Assembly: GCF_002844595.1 (NCBI RefSeq)
Contig: NZ_PJNW01000016.1
Span: 242,193-306,192, forward strand
DNA from: Pleomorphomonas diazotrophica
GTDB lineage: Bacteria > Pseudomonadota > Alphaproteobacteria > Rhizobiales > Pleomorphomonadaceae
DNA: 64,000 nucleotides
Direction of reading: 5' to 3'
Made by a program: the position numbers and the translations under genes. Positions 7,906-16,172 of the stretch are shown piece by piece. Position 1 is the first letter of the stretch. Each line of letters begins with the position of its first letter. The notes beneath the pieces are model-generated. The model had not been told where the DNA came from, made no database searches, and saw only the letters and a program-made list of their open reading frames with translations.

Positions 7906-9612
7906 ATGTTTCTCAATCGAGTCAAGTTGTGGAAAGTCATTGGCGCAGCCGTAGCGATATTCATCACGTTGACGGTGTGTCTGCTGCTGTCCGTCGTCTA
8001 TACGACACTGTCGACCGACGCCGCCAGGCAGGCCCTGGAAAAGCAGCGAACGGCCATCAGCACCGGCGCCCTTCTGATGCAAAAGGATATTGCCGGCACG
8101 GCGATCTCCTGGTCCGGCGATGTCGTCGACCATATCGAGCTGTCGGCCATTCCGCCCTTCCCGACCCACGAGCTCATCGACAATCTGACGCGCACGGCGG
8201 GCGCTGCGGCGACCATTTTCGCCTATGACGCCGTCAAGGACGACTTCACGCGCGTGACCACGTCGGTCAAGAAAGCCGACGGCAGCCGCGCGGTCGGCAC
8301 CGATCTCGGCAAGACGTCGCCGGCCTACGCAGCCATCAAGGCAGGTCGAAGCTTCACTGGCGAAGCCACCATTCTCGGCTCGCCCTATCTCACTATTTAC
8401 ACGCCCATCAAAAATGATGCCGGCCAGGTTGTCGGCATCTTGTTTGCCGGCATCCCCGAGGACACGGTCGCCGCCACCAAGAATGGGCTGGTGCTGAAGA
8501 TTTCGCTGCTCGGCTTCCTGCTGGCGGCGCTGATGTCGATCGGCGCCTCGTGGCTGGTGGCGCGCCTCATCCGCCCCGTGACGCATCTCTCGGGACTGAT
8601 GGAACGCATTTCGCGCAATGATCTCGCTGAAGAGGTTCCCTACGCGGCCTATGGCAACGAGGTGGGAACCATCGCCCGATCCGTCGTCATCCTCAAAGAC
8701 AGCGCCGTTGCCCGCATCGCGCTGGAACGGGACAAAGACGCGGAGACGGCGGGACGCGCCGCGCGACAGGGACGCATCGAAGCGCTGATCGACGACTTCC
8801 GCTCCTCCACCCGGACCGCCCTCGGTGAAGTGACCAAGACCGTCGAGAGCCTGCTCGCCACGGCCGGCTCGCTCGGTGCCGGCGCCCAGCGGACCGTGCA
8901 AGATGCAGGCGCTGCCTCGCACGCGTCATCGGACGCCACCGACAACGTTCAGTCCGTCGCGTCGGCGACCGAGGAACTTGCCGCGTCGATCGGCGAGATC
9001 TCCAGCCAGATCCAGCGCACCGGGGCCATCGTCGCCGAGGCGGCGCGCGGAACACGCGATGCCGACACCAAGATCAATCGCCTTGCCACCGGCGCGACCA
9101 AGATCGGCGAGGTGGTCACGCTGATCCGCGCGATTGCCGAACAGACCAACCTCCTGGCACTCAACGCCACCATCGAGGCGGCGCGGGCCGGCGAGGCCGG
9201 CAAGGGCTTTGCCGTCGTCGCCGCCGAGGTGAAGAACCTCGCCGGTCAGACCGCCAGGGCGACGGAGGAAATCGCCTCCCAGGTCGACGGCATCCAGGGG
9301 GCCACCGCTGACGCCGTCGAGGCGATCCAGGCGATCAGCGCCACCATGCAGGAAGTCGATCGCTACACGGGGGCCATTGCAGCCGCCGTGGAAGAACAGG
9401 GCACGGCCACCGGCGACATCAGCCGTTCGGTCAATGCCGCGGCCGCCGGCTCACAGCGTGTGGCAGCCAATGTCGACGCCGTGCTGTCAACGGCTCGCGA
9501 AACCGAGGCGGCGGCGCAGAAGCTAGACCGCGATTCCCGCGAGGTCGCCGACGAGGCGAGCCGGCTTCGCTCGACGATCGACGCCTTCCTCGGCGCTGTG
9601 GTCGCCGCCTGA
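7906..9612 (+). CDS. Methyl-accepting chemotaxis protein with periplasmic Cache domain
   Basis: A 568-residue chemoreceptor. TM1 is about residues 10-32. A periplasmic single Cache (Cache_3/Cache_2-like) domain spans about 33-190, with [19 protein letters not shown] and [22 protein letters not shown]2 is about 197-218 and a HAMP domain follows to about 272. The cytoplasmic signalling hairpin carries the highly conserved [20 protein letters not shown] tip. It should sense a small ligand in the periplasm, possibly an organic acid judging from the Cache subtype, and signal to CheA/CheW; no che genes are nearby. It is monocistronic, with a hairpin just after the stop. Confidence 0.95.
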   Translation: MFLNRVKLWKVIGAAVAIFITLTVCLLLSVVYTTLSTDAARQALEKQRTAISTGALLMQKDIAGTAISWSGDVVDHIELSAIPPFPTHELIDNLTRTAGAAATIFAYDAVKDDFTRVTTSVKKADGSRAVGTDLGKTSPAYAAIKAGRSFTGEATILGSPYLTIYTPIKNDAGQVVGILFAGIPEDTVAATKNGLVLKISLLGFLLAALMSIGASWLVARLIRPVTHLSGLMERISRNDLAEEVPYAAYGNEVGTIARSVVILKDSAVARIALERDKDAETAGRAARQGRIEALIDDFRSSTRTALGEVTKTVESLLATAGSLGAGAQRTVQDAGAASHASSDATDNVQSVASATEELAASIGEISSQIQRTGAIVAEAARGTRDADTKINRLATGATKIGEVVTLIRAIAEQTNLLALNATIEAARAGEAGKGFAVVAAEVKNLAGQTARATEEIASQVDGIQGATADAVEAIQAISATMQEVDRYTGAIAAAVEEQGTATGDISRSVNAAAAGSQRVAANVDAVLSTARETEAAAQKLDRDSREVADEASRLRSTIDAFLGAVVAA

Positions 9613-9619
9613 CGGTCTT

Positions 9620-9638
9620 GCGGCCGGCTTCCGGCCGC
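9620..9638 (+). terminator. Hairpin after chemoreceptor gene
   Basis: GCGGCCGG (9620-9627) pairs perfectly with CCGGCCGC (9631-9638) around a CTT loop, eight bases after the stop codon. Only a short, interrupted T-rich tail follows (TCTTCC), so termination strength is uncertain. Confidence 0.5.
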
Positions 9639-9726
9639 TCTTCCGCTCATGACGACGGCCCATAAAAAAGTGGCCGGCGGGGCTTGCATTGCCGGGGCGA
9701 TCCAACTAGGTTCCGCGCCGTCGTGT

Positions 9727-9803
9727 GCAGCTGTAGCTCAGTTGGCTAGAGCGTCGGATTGTGGCTCCGAAGGTCGCTGGTTCAAGCCCAGCCAGCTGTA
9801 CCA
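9727..9803 (+). tRNA. tRNA-His (anticodon GTG)
   Basis: A full cloverleaf: acceptor GCAGCTG (9727-9733) with CAGCTGT (9793-9799), anticodon stem TCGGA/TCCGA, loop TTGTGGC with GTG at 9761-9763, T-arm GCTGG-TTCAAGC-CCAGC, and an encoded CCA (9801-9803). The base before the acceptor is T, not G, and the discriminator is A73. This is the unusual alphaproteobacterial tRNA-His lacking the G-1:C73 pair, recognised by a matching divergent HisRS. Confidence 0.95.
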
Positions 9804-10398
9804 TTTCTTCCTCCGTAGAAATGAACATACCGTCTGACAGCGCCTCGCCGTGAACCTTCGTCCAAGCGACTGGGGCATCCACCGCATCGGTCGGTACTCC
9901 GGGACGCCGTCGTCGCGCAGGCCGATTCGGACCGACGCGAACTCGCGATCTCGGTGCGGCGGCAAGACACCAAGATCGAGCGCATCATGGTCTTCCGGCC
10001 GCGACATGATGCGCGTGCCGGGCTGGTGTCTCTGACCCCTTGGAACCAATCAGCGCGAAAAGTGTATCTTCTTGTAGCAGGCGGGGCCGGATGACCTACG
10101 CCCCGCACCCTCGGTTAGGCCGGTTTTGGCCCAGCGAGCTCGAATCCCAGCCTTATTTTCAAGGCCTATCACGCAGAAGTGCTCGTGGATCGCGGTGAGT
10201 TTCCCGACCGGCCACGACAACACACGGCGTCGTGAAAACACTTCACGAAATCCATCCCGTCCTATTGACCTGCCCTCCCCTTTTTCCGTGAAGAGGGGCG
10301 ATCTATATCATCATCATCGAAGCGAGACGAATGATCGGGCTGGATCATAAACCTCCCCCAGGACCTGACGACGCTATCGAATACATGGAGTTACTGAA
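9804..10398. other. Intergenic region with no firm gene
   Basis: Between tRNA-His and the first repeat-protein gene. Around 9880-10090 one plus-strand frame without a start codon has a coding-like composition (RRELAISVRRQDTKIERIMV, then VFRPRHDARAG), ending in TGA at about 10093. It could be a decayed gene fragment; I cannot assign it. The right part (from 10231) is the duplicated promoter region of the repeat-protein genes. Confidence 0.35.
10231..10247. promoter_or_regulatory. Palindrome upstream of repeat-protein gene 1
   Basis: CGTGAA-AACAC-TTCACG is a perfect inverted repeat (6-base arms, 5-base spacer), 152 bases before the start codon. A third half-site CCGTGAA follows at about 10286. 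The identical palindrome sits before the second copy of the gene, so it is a likely operator or activator site. Confidence 0.5.
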
Positions 10399-10716
10399 AT
10401 GAAGACCTTTGCTATCGCCGCCGTTGCTTTCGCCGCCATCGCTCTCCCGACCCTGGCTTCCGCCGCGACCTTCTATGACCCGGCCGAGGGCGAGTTCGTG
10501 TCGGGTTCGTTGAATGCTGCCGCCACCAACGGCGACGCGGCCCGTTACACCCAGAGCGCCACCATCTACGACCCCGCCGAAGGCGAGTTCGTGACGACCA
10601 AGGTGTCGGGCGCCCCGGTGATCGCCACGCATGACGCCGTCAAGGCCAGCGGCGCGACCATCCGCTTCTACGACCCGGCCGAAGGCGAGTTCGTGAACGT
10701 TTCCGCTGGCAACTAA
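10399..10716 (+). CDS. Secreted YDPAEGEFV-repeat protein, copy 1
   Basis: The 105-residue product has a clear Sec signal peptide (MKTFAIAAVAFAAIALPTLA, cleavage likely after ASA at 22). The mature part is about 83 residues built around three exact YDPAEGEFV repeats at 26-34, 57-65 and 91-99, separated by Ala/Thr/Ser-rich linkers. There are no cysteines. The acidic D-E-E pattern in each repeat could bind a cation, but that is speculation. GGAG lies eight bases before ATG 10399. It has its own terminator. I do not recognise the family; a small abundant periplasmic or extracellular structural protein is one reading. Confidence 0.85.
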   Translation: MKTFAIAAVAFAAIALPTLASAATFYDPAEGEFVSGSLNAAATNGDAARYTQSATIYDPAEGEFVTTKVSGAPVIATHDAVKASGATIRFYDPAEGEFVNVSAGN

Positions 10717-10742
10717 TCCTAGCCAACGGATGATTTCGGAGA

Positions 10743-10770
10743 CGGCGCCGGTTTTCCGGCGCCGTTTTTT
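10743..10770 (+). terminator. Rho-independent terminator, copy 1
   Basis: CGGCGCCGG (10743-10751) and CCGGCGCCG (10756-10764) form a perfect 9-bp stem with a TTTT loop, followed by six T. It lies 26 bases after the stop of the first repeat protein. Confidence 0.9.
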
Positions 10771-10791
10771 CGTGTTCTTTTCACACGATCC

Positions 10792-10808
10792 CGTGAAAAC
10801 ACTTCACG
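10792..10808. promoter_or_regulatory. Palindrome upstream of repeat-protein gene 2
   Basis: The same CGTGAA-AACAC-TTCACG palindrome as at 10231-10247, 149 bases before the second gene's start codon. A half-site CCGTGAA recurs downstream at about 10845. Confidence 0.5.
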
Positions 10809-10956
10809 AAATCCATCCTGTTGTATTGACTTCCTGCCGCTTTCTCCGTGAAGAGCGACGATCTATATCATCATCATCGAAGCGAGACGAATGATTGGGC
10901 TGGATGACAAAAGCTCCCAAGATCTGCCGACGCTGTCGAATACATGGAGCATGAAA

Positions 10957-11274
10957 ATGAAAACCTTCGCTATCGCCGCTGTTGCTTTCGCCGCCATCGC
11001 TCTCCCGACCCTGGCTTCCGCCGAGACCTTCTATGACCCCGCCGAGGGCGAGTTCGTTTCGGGTTCGTTGAATGCCGCCGCCACCAACGGCGACGCGGCG
11101 CGTTACACCCAGAGCGCCACCATCTACGACCCCGCCGAAGGCGAGTTCGTGACGACCAAGGTGTCGGGCACTCCGGTGATCGCCACGCATGACGCCGTCA
11201 AGGCCGGCGGTGCGACCGTCCGCTTCTACGACCCGGCCGAAGGCGAGTTCGTGAACGTTCCCGCTGGCAACTGA
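10957..11274 (+). CDS. Secreted YDPAEGEFV-repeat protein, copy 2
   Basis: This 105-residue paralogue of the preceding protein has the same signal peptide and the same three YDPAEGEFV repeats. It differs only at A23E (first mature residue), A72T, S84G, I88V and S102P, so the repeats themselves are untouched. ATG at 10957 is chosen because GGAG lies seven bases upstream and it matches copy 1; an ATG two codons earlier (10951) is too close to that site. Separate promoter region and terminator suggest independent transcription. Function unknown. Confidence 0.85.
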   Translation: MKTFAIAAVAFAAIALPTLASAETFYDPAEGEFVSGSLNAAATNGDAARYTQSATIYDPAEGEFVTTKVSGTPVIATHDAVKAGGATVRFYDPAEGEFVNVPAGN

Positions 11275-11300
11275 TCCTCGCCAACGGATGATTTCGGAGA

Positions 11301-11328
11301 CGGCGCCGGTTTTCCGGCGCCGTTTTCG
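11301..11328 (+). terminator. Rho-independent terminator, copy 2
   Basis: The same 9-bp stem CGGCGCCGG/CCGGCGCCG with TTTT loop as after copy 1, followed by a shorter T tract (TTTTCGTTT). Confidence 0.85.
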
Positions 11329-11533
11329 TTTCTGAGGCCACCCACTTCCTTCTCCGGCGTTCCCTCTTGGCGGGCGAAAGGCGCCACAATGTGGCCAGCC
11401 GCGCCTGCCTTTTTCGAGGTAGCAAGCGGTTTTCCTCGCCTGTGTTCTAGGGGCAAATCGCGATGCTTTTTCCTTTGCCTTCTCGACGAACTCGGCTATA
11501 CGAACCGTGTTTCGCGTGTCCGCGATCGGCCAT

Positions 11534-11610
11534 GCACCCGTAGCTCAGCTGGATAGAGTGCTGCCCTCCGAAGGCAGAGGTCACAGGTTCGAATCCTGTC
11601 GGGTGCGCCA
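11534..11610 (+). tRNA. tRNA-Arg (anticodon CCG)
   Basis: Acceptor GCACCCG (11534-11540) pairs with CGGGTGC (11600-11606). The anticodon stem is CTGCC/GGCAG with loop CTCCGAA and CCG at 11568-11570. The T-arm ACAGG-TTCGAAT-CCTGT is intact, the discriminator is G and CCA is encoded. Confidence 0.95.
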
Positions 11611-11679
11611 CACTTCGTCACGCTAACGCCTCCCCTCACGATGTTCTGCGCCCGACAGGCCTGAAAGCGCCGTCGAGCA

Positions 11680-12612
11680 TCAGCCGCGGCTTGGCTGGCT
11701 TGAGTTCGGCAACCACGGATCACCATCGGGATCTCCTCCGAAACGCTCCGCGATCAAGTCGAGGAAAAGGCGCAAGCGATTGGGAACGAAGCGTCGATGC
11801 GGGTAGAGCGCGTAGACGGAAAGGCTCCCCCAGTTTCGGTCCGTCATGACGGGGACGAGATCGCCAGCGGCAAGGTCGCGACCACAGACGAAGCTCGGCA
11901 GCCAAGTGAACCCCACCCCTCGACGCGCCGCCATCCGCAACGCTTCCGAACTGGACGACACGAGACGCGGCGCAATGCGAACCTGCCCCTTATCCGGGCC
12001 ATCCCAGGTCCAGAGCAGCCGCGGCGCAGGGACGGCGAATGTCAAAGTCGGCAGTCGAGCCAAGGCCTCGGGTGTCTCCGGTAACCCTGTTTTCGCCACG
12101 AGCCCCGGGCTCGCCACGACGAAGAAGCGCGAGGTTGCCAGCTTTCGCCCGATCAGACCGGTGTCGAGCGAACTCGCCACGCGGACAGCAAGATCAAACC
12201 CTTCCTGAACAAGGTCGACCTGGCGGTTGGTAAAGTCCGACGCAATCGAAACGTTGGGATAAAGCTCCATAAAGTCGATGATAATCGGCGCGACATGTTC
12301 CTGGCCCAGTTCAGCCGGAGCCGTCAGGCGAAGCCTGCCGCGAGGTACGGCCGTGTCGGCTCCCGCTTCCGCATCGGCGTCGTCCAGCGCATCCAGAATG
12401 GCGAGGATACGTTCGTAATAGGCGTGTCCCGATACTGTCGGCCGGACTAGGCGCGTCGTGCGGTCCAACAGGCGGGCACCGGTGCGCTCCTCCAGGCTGT
12501 TGACATGCTTGGCGACCATCGCCGGCGACAGGCCCAGGGCACGTGCGGCGGCGGCCAGCCCACCGAGCTCCACCACGCGCGCGAACACGCGCATGCTCAT
12601 GACTCTATCCAT
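11680..12612 (-). CDS. LysR-family transcriptional regulator
   Basis: A 310-residue LysR protein with an N-terminal winged helix-turn-helix (MRVFARVVELGGLAAAARAL, LGLSPAMVAKHVNSLEERTG) and a two-lobed effector-binding domain. The subgroup with MDRVMSM at the start (CrgA/DsdC-like branch) often regulates a divergent small oxidoreductase gene. Start at 12612 gives that typical N-terminus; a frame extension of four codons upstream is unlikely. It diverges from the YdhR-like gene over a 120-base gap, its probable target. Confidence 0.9.
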   Translation of the reverse strand: MDRVMSMRVFARVVELGGLAAAARALGLSPAMVAKHVNSLEERTGARLLDRTTRLVRPTVSGHAYYERILAILDALDDADAEAGADTAVPRGRLRLTAPAELGQEHVAPIIIDFMELYPNVSIASDFTNRQVDLVQEGFDLAVRVASSLDTGLIGRKLATSRFFVVASPGLVAKTGLPETPEALARLPTLTFAVPAPRLLWTWDGPDKGQVRIAPRLVSSSSEALRMAARRGVGFTWLPSFVCGRDLAAGDLVPVMTDRNWGSLSVYALYPHRRFVPNRLRLFLDLIAERFGGDPDGDPWLPNSSQPSRG

Positions 12613-12732
12613 CGCATCCCACACCGTGAGTGTTGAGTGACGCGACAGTTTGCAGGATTAACAGCCAATCCGGCTAGAGATATTTCCTGCTTCGCGGTCA
12701 CGCCACATCAACGAACTCATAGGTCCATTTGA

Positions 12733-13035
12733 ATGACGACACTTGTTCAGTTCGATTTTGCCTTCGACGGTCCATGGGGCGAGCAGTTCACGTCTGTTTG
12801 CCGCGATCTTGCCAAGGATATCGCTGCCGAGCCGGGATTGATCTGGAAGCTTTGGGGCGAAAACCGGGAAGCTTGCCGCGCCAGTGGCGTCTATCTTTTC
12901 GATACTCCCGAAAACGCGGAAGCATATGTGATCAAGCACCGGCCGCGCCTCGCGGCGTTCGGCGTTACTGACCCAGGATGCTCGGTTTTCTCCCTCAACC
13001 TGCCGCTTTCGCGCATAACCCACGCGCCGCTTTGA
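12733..13035 (+). CDS. ydhR: YdhR-like putative monooxygenase
   Basis: A 100-residue dimeric alpha/beta-barrel protein. QFDFAFDGPWGEQF, EPGLIWKLWGENREA and GVYLFDTPENAEAYVIKH are the hallmarks of the YdhR family, proposed monooxygenases for aromatic or polyketide-like compounds with no firmly known substrate. It is followed 12 bases later by another small protein of possible barrel fold, and is divergent from the LysR regulator. Confidence 0.85.
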   Translation: MTTLVQFDFAFDGPWGEQFTSVCRDLAKDIAAEPGLIWKLWGENREACRASGVYLFDTPENAEAYVIKHRPRLAAFGVTDPGCSVFSLNLPLSRITHAPL

Positions 13036-13047
13036 GAGGAGGACAGG

Positions 13048-13335
13048 ATGCATACCACGCTTGCCGAAGTCGAGATCGAGGATCTCCCGCGTTTCCTGTC
13101 GGTTTTCGCCACCGACGGCCGAGACAAGCGGGAGGCACATGGCAGCCTCGGCGCCGAGGTACTTTCGGTCACCGACGGCTCGAACCGGGTCCTTGTCCTG
13201 ATCGACTGGACGGACGACAACGCCTACCAACGCTTCGCCTCGGATCCGGCGGTTCCGCCGACGATGGCCAAGGGCGGAGCGAAGGGTCGTCCGAAGTTCA
13301 CCCCGGTGCTCAAGGTCGGACGCTTTCCAGCCTGA
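13048..13335 (+). CDS. Small protein, possible dimeric alpha/beta-barrel
   Basis: A 95-residue protein starting MHTTLAEVEIEDLPRFLSVF, with DGSNRVLVLIDWTDDNAYQR and a C-terminal VLKVGRF. The alternating strands and single-domain length recall antibiotic-biosynthesis-monooxygenase or stress-responsive barrels, but I do not recognise the family securely. GAGAGGAGGACAGG immediately upstream gives a strong ribosome site. It lies 12 bases after the YdhR-like gene and is likely co-transcribed with it. Confidence 0.65.
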   Translation: MHTTLAEVEIEDLPRFLSVFATDGRDKREAHGSLGAEVLSVTDGSNRVLVLIDWTDDNAYQRFASDPAVPPTMAKGGAKGRPKFTPVLKVGRFPA

Positions 13336-13459
13336 GGATTTTGTAGACGAGCGGCGCGTGGCCGAGCCAGGCACGCGCGGGAGGCGGGTACCCTCCGACT
13401 GCCCTCGGCCAGCCCCGCCCGCCCAGGCGTTGGCGTGGCTTGACCGATGCGCCGGTCGC

Positions 13460-13885
13460 TCAGTCCGGCAGCGCCTCCGGCTGATAGAGAGAGGCAAACT
13501 CGCCCTTGGGCGGGATTGGTGTGATGACATCGATCAGCACGCCGTTGGGGTCGGCGGTGATGAAATGGCGCTGGCCGAAATCCTCGTCGCGCAGCGGCAA
13601 CAACACCGGCAGGCCGGCAGCGACCAAACGGGCGTGTTCGGCGTCGACATCATCCACCTCGAAGTTGAGGATCAATCCGGAGACGCGGCCTCGGCCGACC
13701 TCCGGGATGGTCGCGTGGTTGCCGTCGAGAATAGCGAGGTTGACCGATGCATCAGCCGTCGATTGGAGATGGACATACCAGTCGGCCGAGAACATCGGGC
13801 GGAAGCCGAAATGGTCTTGATAGAACGCGGCCGTTTCGGCGACCCGGTCGGTCATCAGCACGGGATAGACGCTGGTCGTGTGCAT
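13460..13885 (-). CDS. VOC (glyoxalase/bleomycin-resistance) superfamily protein
   Basis: The 141-residue protein has the paired beta-alpha-beta-beta-beta units of the vicinal-oxygen-chelate fold: [20 protein letters not shown] at the N-terminus, [20 protein letters not shown] in the middle and [18 protein letters not shown] near the end. Metal ligands of true glyoxalase I are not clearly all present, so a resistance or dioxygenase-like role cannot be told apart. GGAGG lies seven bases before ATG 13885. It diverges from a TetR gene across a palindromic operator and is probably its target. Confidence 0.85.
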   Translation of the reverse strand: MHTTSVYPVLMTDRVAETAAFYQDHFGFRPMFSADWYVHLQSTADASVNLAILDGNHATIPEVGRGRVSGLILNFEVDDVDAEHARLVAAGLPVLLPLRDEDFGQRHFITADPNGVLIDVITPIPPKGEFASLYQPEALPD

Positions 13886-13909
13886 GGGGTTGCCTCCAAG
13901 CTTGAACAG

Positions 13910-13957
13910 ACATACAGTCTGTATGTAAGCTGAAATAACATACAGGCTGCACGTATG
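13910..13957. promoter_or_regulatory. TetR-type operator pair
   Basis: ACATACAG-T-CTGTATGT (13910-13926) is a perfect 17-base palindrome. A second, imperfect copy starting ACATACAG (13938-13945) with a right arm CTGCACGTATG runs into the TetR start codon at 13955. The position between divergent VOC and tetR genes fits autorepression and control of the VOC gene. Confidence 0.65.
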
Positions 13958-14536
13958 CAAGAGAGACGGACGAACCGGGAGCGCAGCGAAGGCACCACGG
14001 CCACCCTTATCTCCACCGCCCGGCGGCTGTTCGTGGAGCGAGGCTACGCGGACACAGGCACGCCGGATCTCGTCATGGCGGCCGGGGTGACGCGCGGTGC
14101 CCTCTATCACCACTTTGCAGACAAGCGAGCGCTGTTCCGCGCCGTCGTGGTCGTAGAGAGTCGAGTGATTGCGGAGGCCGTGGAGCGGGCCGCACCGGGG
14201 GGCGACGATCCCGTCGCGGATCTCATAGCCGGCGGAGAAGCCTATCTCGACGCCATGGCCGAACCGGGGCGGTCGCGGTTGCTGCTGGTCGAGGCGCCAG
14301 CGGTCCTCGGGACGGCCGAGGCGGCGGCGATCGATGCCGAACACGCGGGGCGAACGTTGCGCGAGGGGATCGAGGCGGCGCTCGCCGCCGGCGCCATCCG
14401 GCCGCTGCCGCCCGCCGCCCTCGTCACGCTGCTCGGGGCCACCTACGACCGTGCTGCACTCGCCATTGCCGAGGGCGCGCCCCGCTCCGACTGCACCGCC
14501 GTTCTTGCGGCCATGCTGGATGGCCTGCGGACCTGA
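13955..14536 (+). CDS. TetR-family transcriptional regulator
   Basis: A 193-residue repressor with the N-terminal TetR helix-turn-helix ([20 protein letters not shown], then [23 protein letters not shown]) and an all-helical ligand domain of the AcrR-like type. No strong ribosome site precedes ATG 13955, which overlaps the second operator half, so low expression and tight autoregulation are plausible. The divergent VOC gene is the likely target. Confidence 0.9.
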   Translation: MQERRTNRERSEGTTATLISTARRLFVERGYADTGTPDLVMAAGVTRGALYHHFADKRALFRAVVVVESRVIAEAVERAAPGGDDPVADLIAGGEAYLDAMAEPGRSRLLLVEAPAVLGTAEAAAIDAEHAGRTLREGIEAALAAGAIRPLPPAALVTLLGATYDRAALAIAEGAPRSDCTAVLAAMLDGLRT

Positions 14537-14567
14537 GCCGCTTCCGAGCAACGAGGTGTCAGGAGCC

Positions 14568-15011
14568 TCAGCCGGCGAGCACCATGGCGGCCGTGTTGGA
14601 TTTCTGCAGCATGTCGGCAAGCGTGGTGCGGTCGAGCACCTCGGCCATGGCATCCCTCACCTCGGTCATGACGATGCGCACCGAGCAGGTGGAAAGGTCA
14701 CCACAGTCGTCGCAGGGCTGAAAGGCGGTGCGGCTGGCGCAGGCAATCGGCGCCAGCGGCCCGTCGAGCGCCCGCACCACCGGCCCGATGGAAATCTCGG
14801 CCGGCGGCCGGCTCAGCGCGAAGCCGCCACCCGGACCTTTCCAGGAGCGGACGAAGCCGGCGTTCTTGAGATCGCGCATGATGGCATCGAGAAACTTCTT
14901 GGAGATGTTCTCGCGCGCGGCGATTTCCGCCACCTGGACCGCCTTGCCCGGTTCCGATCGGGCGAGATGGACCAGCGCCTTGAGCCCGTATTTGCCCTTC
15001 TTGGTCAGCAT
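14568..15011 (-). CDS. Rrf2-family regulator, probably Fe-S binding
   Basis: A 147-residue Rrf2 protein: winged helix ([40 protein letters not shown]) with the family's [11 protein letters not shown] wing, and four cysteines in [19 protein letters not shown] (about 100-118). Three to four cysteines at this place bind a [2Fe-2S] or [4Fe-4S] cluster in IscR, NsrR and RirA. The target and signal cannot be told. The neighbouring threonine aldolase gene is on the same strand 52 bases upstream, so the two might form one transcript. Confidence 0.88.
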   Translation of the reverse strand: MLTKKGKYGLKALVHLARSEPGKAVQVAEIAARENISKKFLDAIMRDLKNAGFVRSWKGPGGGFALSRPPAEISIGPVVRALDGPLAPIACASRTAFQPCDDCGDLSTCSVRIVMTEVRDAMAEVLDRTTLADMLQKSNTAAMVLAG

Positions 15012-15062
15012 CGATCGTCTCCGGACGTCCTGGAGCCGGGATAGCCGCGCCGGCGAGCAACG

Positions 15063-16172
15063 TCAATCGATCGAAGGTCCTCGCGGCTTTCCGTCGTCGT
15101 CCGTCAGCTCAAGCTGCCGGTTGCCAACGCGCGGAATCCCGGCGGCGGCGGACCGAATGTCGGCCGCCAGTTCGTCGACGCGTGCCGGGTCGGCGTCCCA
15201 GGCGAACATGAAGCGGGCACCGCCGCCGATGAAGGTGTAGAAGCGCCAGCCTCGGCGGCGCAGTTCGTCGAGCACGCTCTCGGGAGCGCTCAGGAACACC
15301 GAGTTCGCCTCCACAGGGAAGAGGAATTCAACGCCGGGCACGCCGGCGATCGCCGCCGCCAGCCGTGCCGCACAGGCGTTGCCATGCCGGGCATTGCGGA
15401 GCCACGCCCCGCTCTCAAGCATGCCGATCCAGGGCGCCGACAGGAACCGCATCTTCGAGGCGAGCTGACCGGCCTGCTTGCAGCGATAGTCGAAATCCTC
15501 GGCCAAGGCTCTTTCAAAGAAGATGACCGCCTCGCCGACCGCCATGCCGTTCTTGGTACCGCCGAAGCAGAGCACGTCGACGCCGGCCTTCCAGGACAGT
15601 TCGGCCGGCGAACAACCGAGCGCGGCGCAGGCATGGGCGAAGCGAGCGCCGTCCACGTGCAGCTTCAGTCCCAGCTCGCGACAGACCGCGGCGATGGCCC
15701 TGACTTCCTCGATGCTGTAGACGAGGCCGGTCTCGGTCGGCTGGGTGATGGTCACCACGCGGGGCTTGGGGAAGTGGATGTCGGACCGGCTGGTGGCCAT
15801 GGCCCTGATAATCGCGGGCGTCAGCTTGGGAGCGGTGGCGGGGCCGACGAGCAGCTTCGATCCGTTGGAAAAGAACTCGGGAGCGCCGCACTCGTCGGTT
15901 TCCACATGCGCCGACGAGGCGCAGATGACGCTGTGATACGACTGGCACAGGGACGACAGTGCGAGCGAGTTGGCGGCGGTGCCGTTGAAGACGAAGAAGA
16001 CCTCGCAATCCTTCTCGAACAGCTGCCTGAAGGCATCGGCGGCGCGTTGGGTCCACTCGTCGTCGCCATAGGCGATGGACGACCCGCCATTGGCGCGCTC
16101 CATCTCGGCCCAGGCCTCGGGGCATATGCCGGCATAATTGTCGCTTGCGAATTGCTGGGCGGAGTTGGTCAC
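15063..16172 (-). CDS. ltaE: Low-specificity threonine aldolase (fold-type I PLP enzyme)
   Basis: The 369-residue enzyme splits L-threonine or allo-threonine into glycine and acetaldehyde by family assignment. PLP-site features are FNGTAANSLAL, HVETDECGAPEFF, LHVDGARFAHA and the Schiff-base lysine in LCFGGTKNG (Lys207). I propose GTG at 16172 as the start, seven bases after AGAGGA; the frame is open to 16337 with an ATG but the extension has no family similarity. It is divergent from the two-PLP-enzyme operon, which might share amino-acid metabolism. Confidence 0.88.
   Translation of the reverse strand: MTNSAQQFASDNYAGICPEAWAEMERANGGSSIAYGDDEWTQRAADAFRQLFEKDCEVFFVFNGTAANSLALSSLCQSYHSVICASSAHVETDECGAPEFFSNGSKLLVGPATAPKLTPAIIRAMATSRSDIHFPKPRVVTITQPTETGLVYSIEEVRAIAAVCRELGLKLHVDGARFAHACAALGCSPAELSWKAGVDVLCFGGTKNGMAVGEAVIFFERALAEDFDYRCKQAGQLASKMRFLSAPWIGMLESGAWLRNARHGNACAARLAAAIAGVPGVEFLFPVEANSVFLSAPESVLDELRRRGWRFYTFIGGGARFMFAWDADPARVDELAADIRSAAAGIPRVGNRQLELTDDDGKPRGPSID

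Larger units (their letters stand above)
10231..11328 (+). repeat. Tandem duplication of a ~560-bp gene unit
   Basis: Promoter region, coding sequence and terminator are duplicated head-to-tail: the palindromes are offset by 561 bases and the start codons by 558. The two 105-residue products differ at five positions. The noncoding parts are also highly alike, including the run from GATCTATATCATCATCATCG onward and the 9-bp terminator stem. The duplication therefore seems recent or kept homogeneous by conversion. Confidence 0.85.

Noticed and set aside
9738..10049. Minus-strand frame over tRNA-His
   Set aside because: It reads through the tRNA gene in antisense and has no independent support.
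9727..11610. Possible integrated element between the two tRNA genes
   Set aside because: No integrase, no duplicated tRNA 3' end and no change in composition were seen; the tandem repeat genes look like a local duplication.
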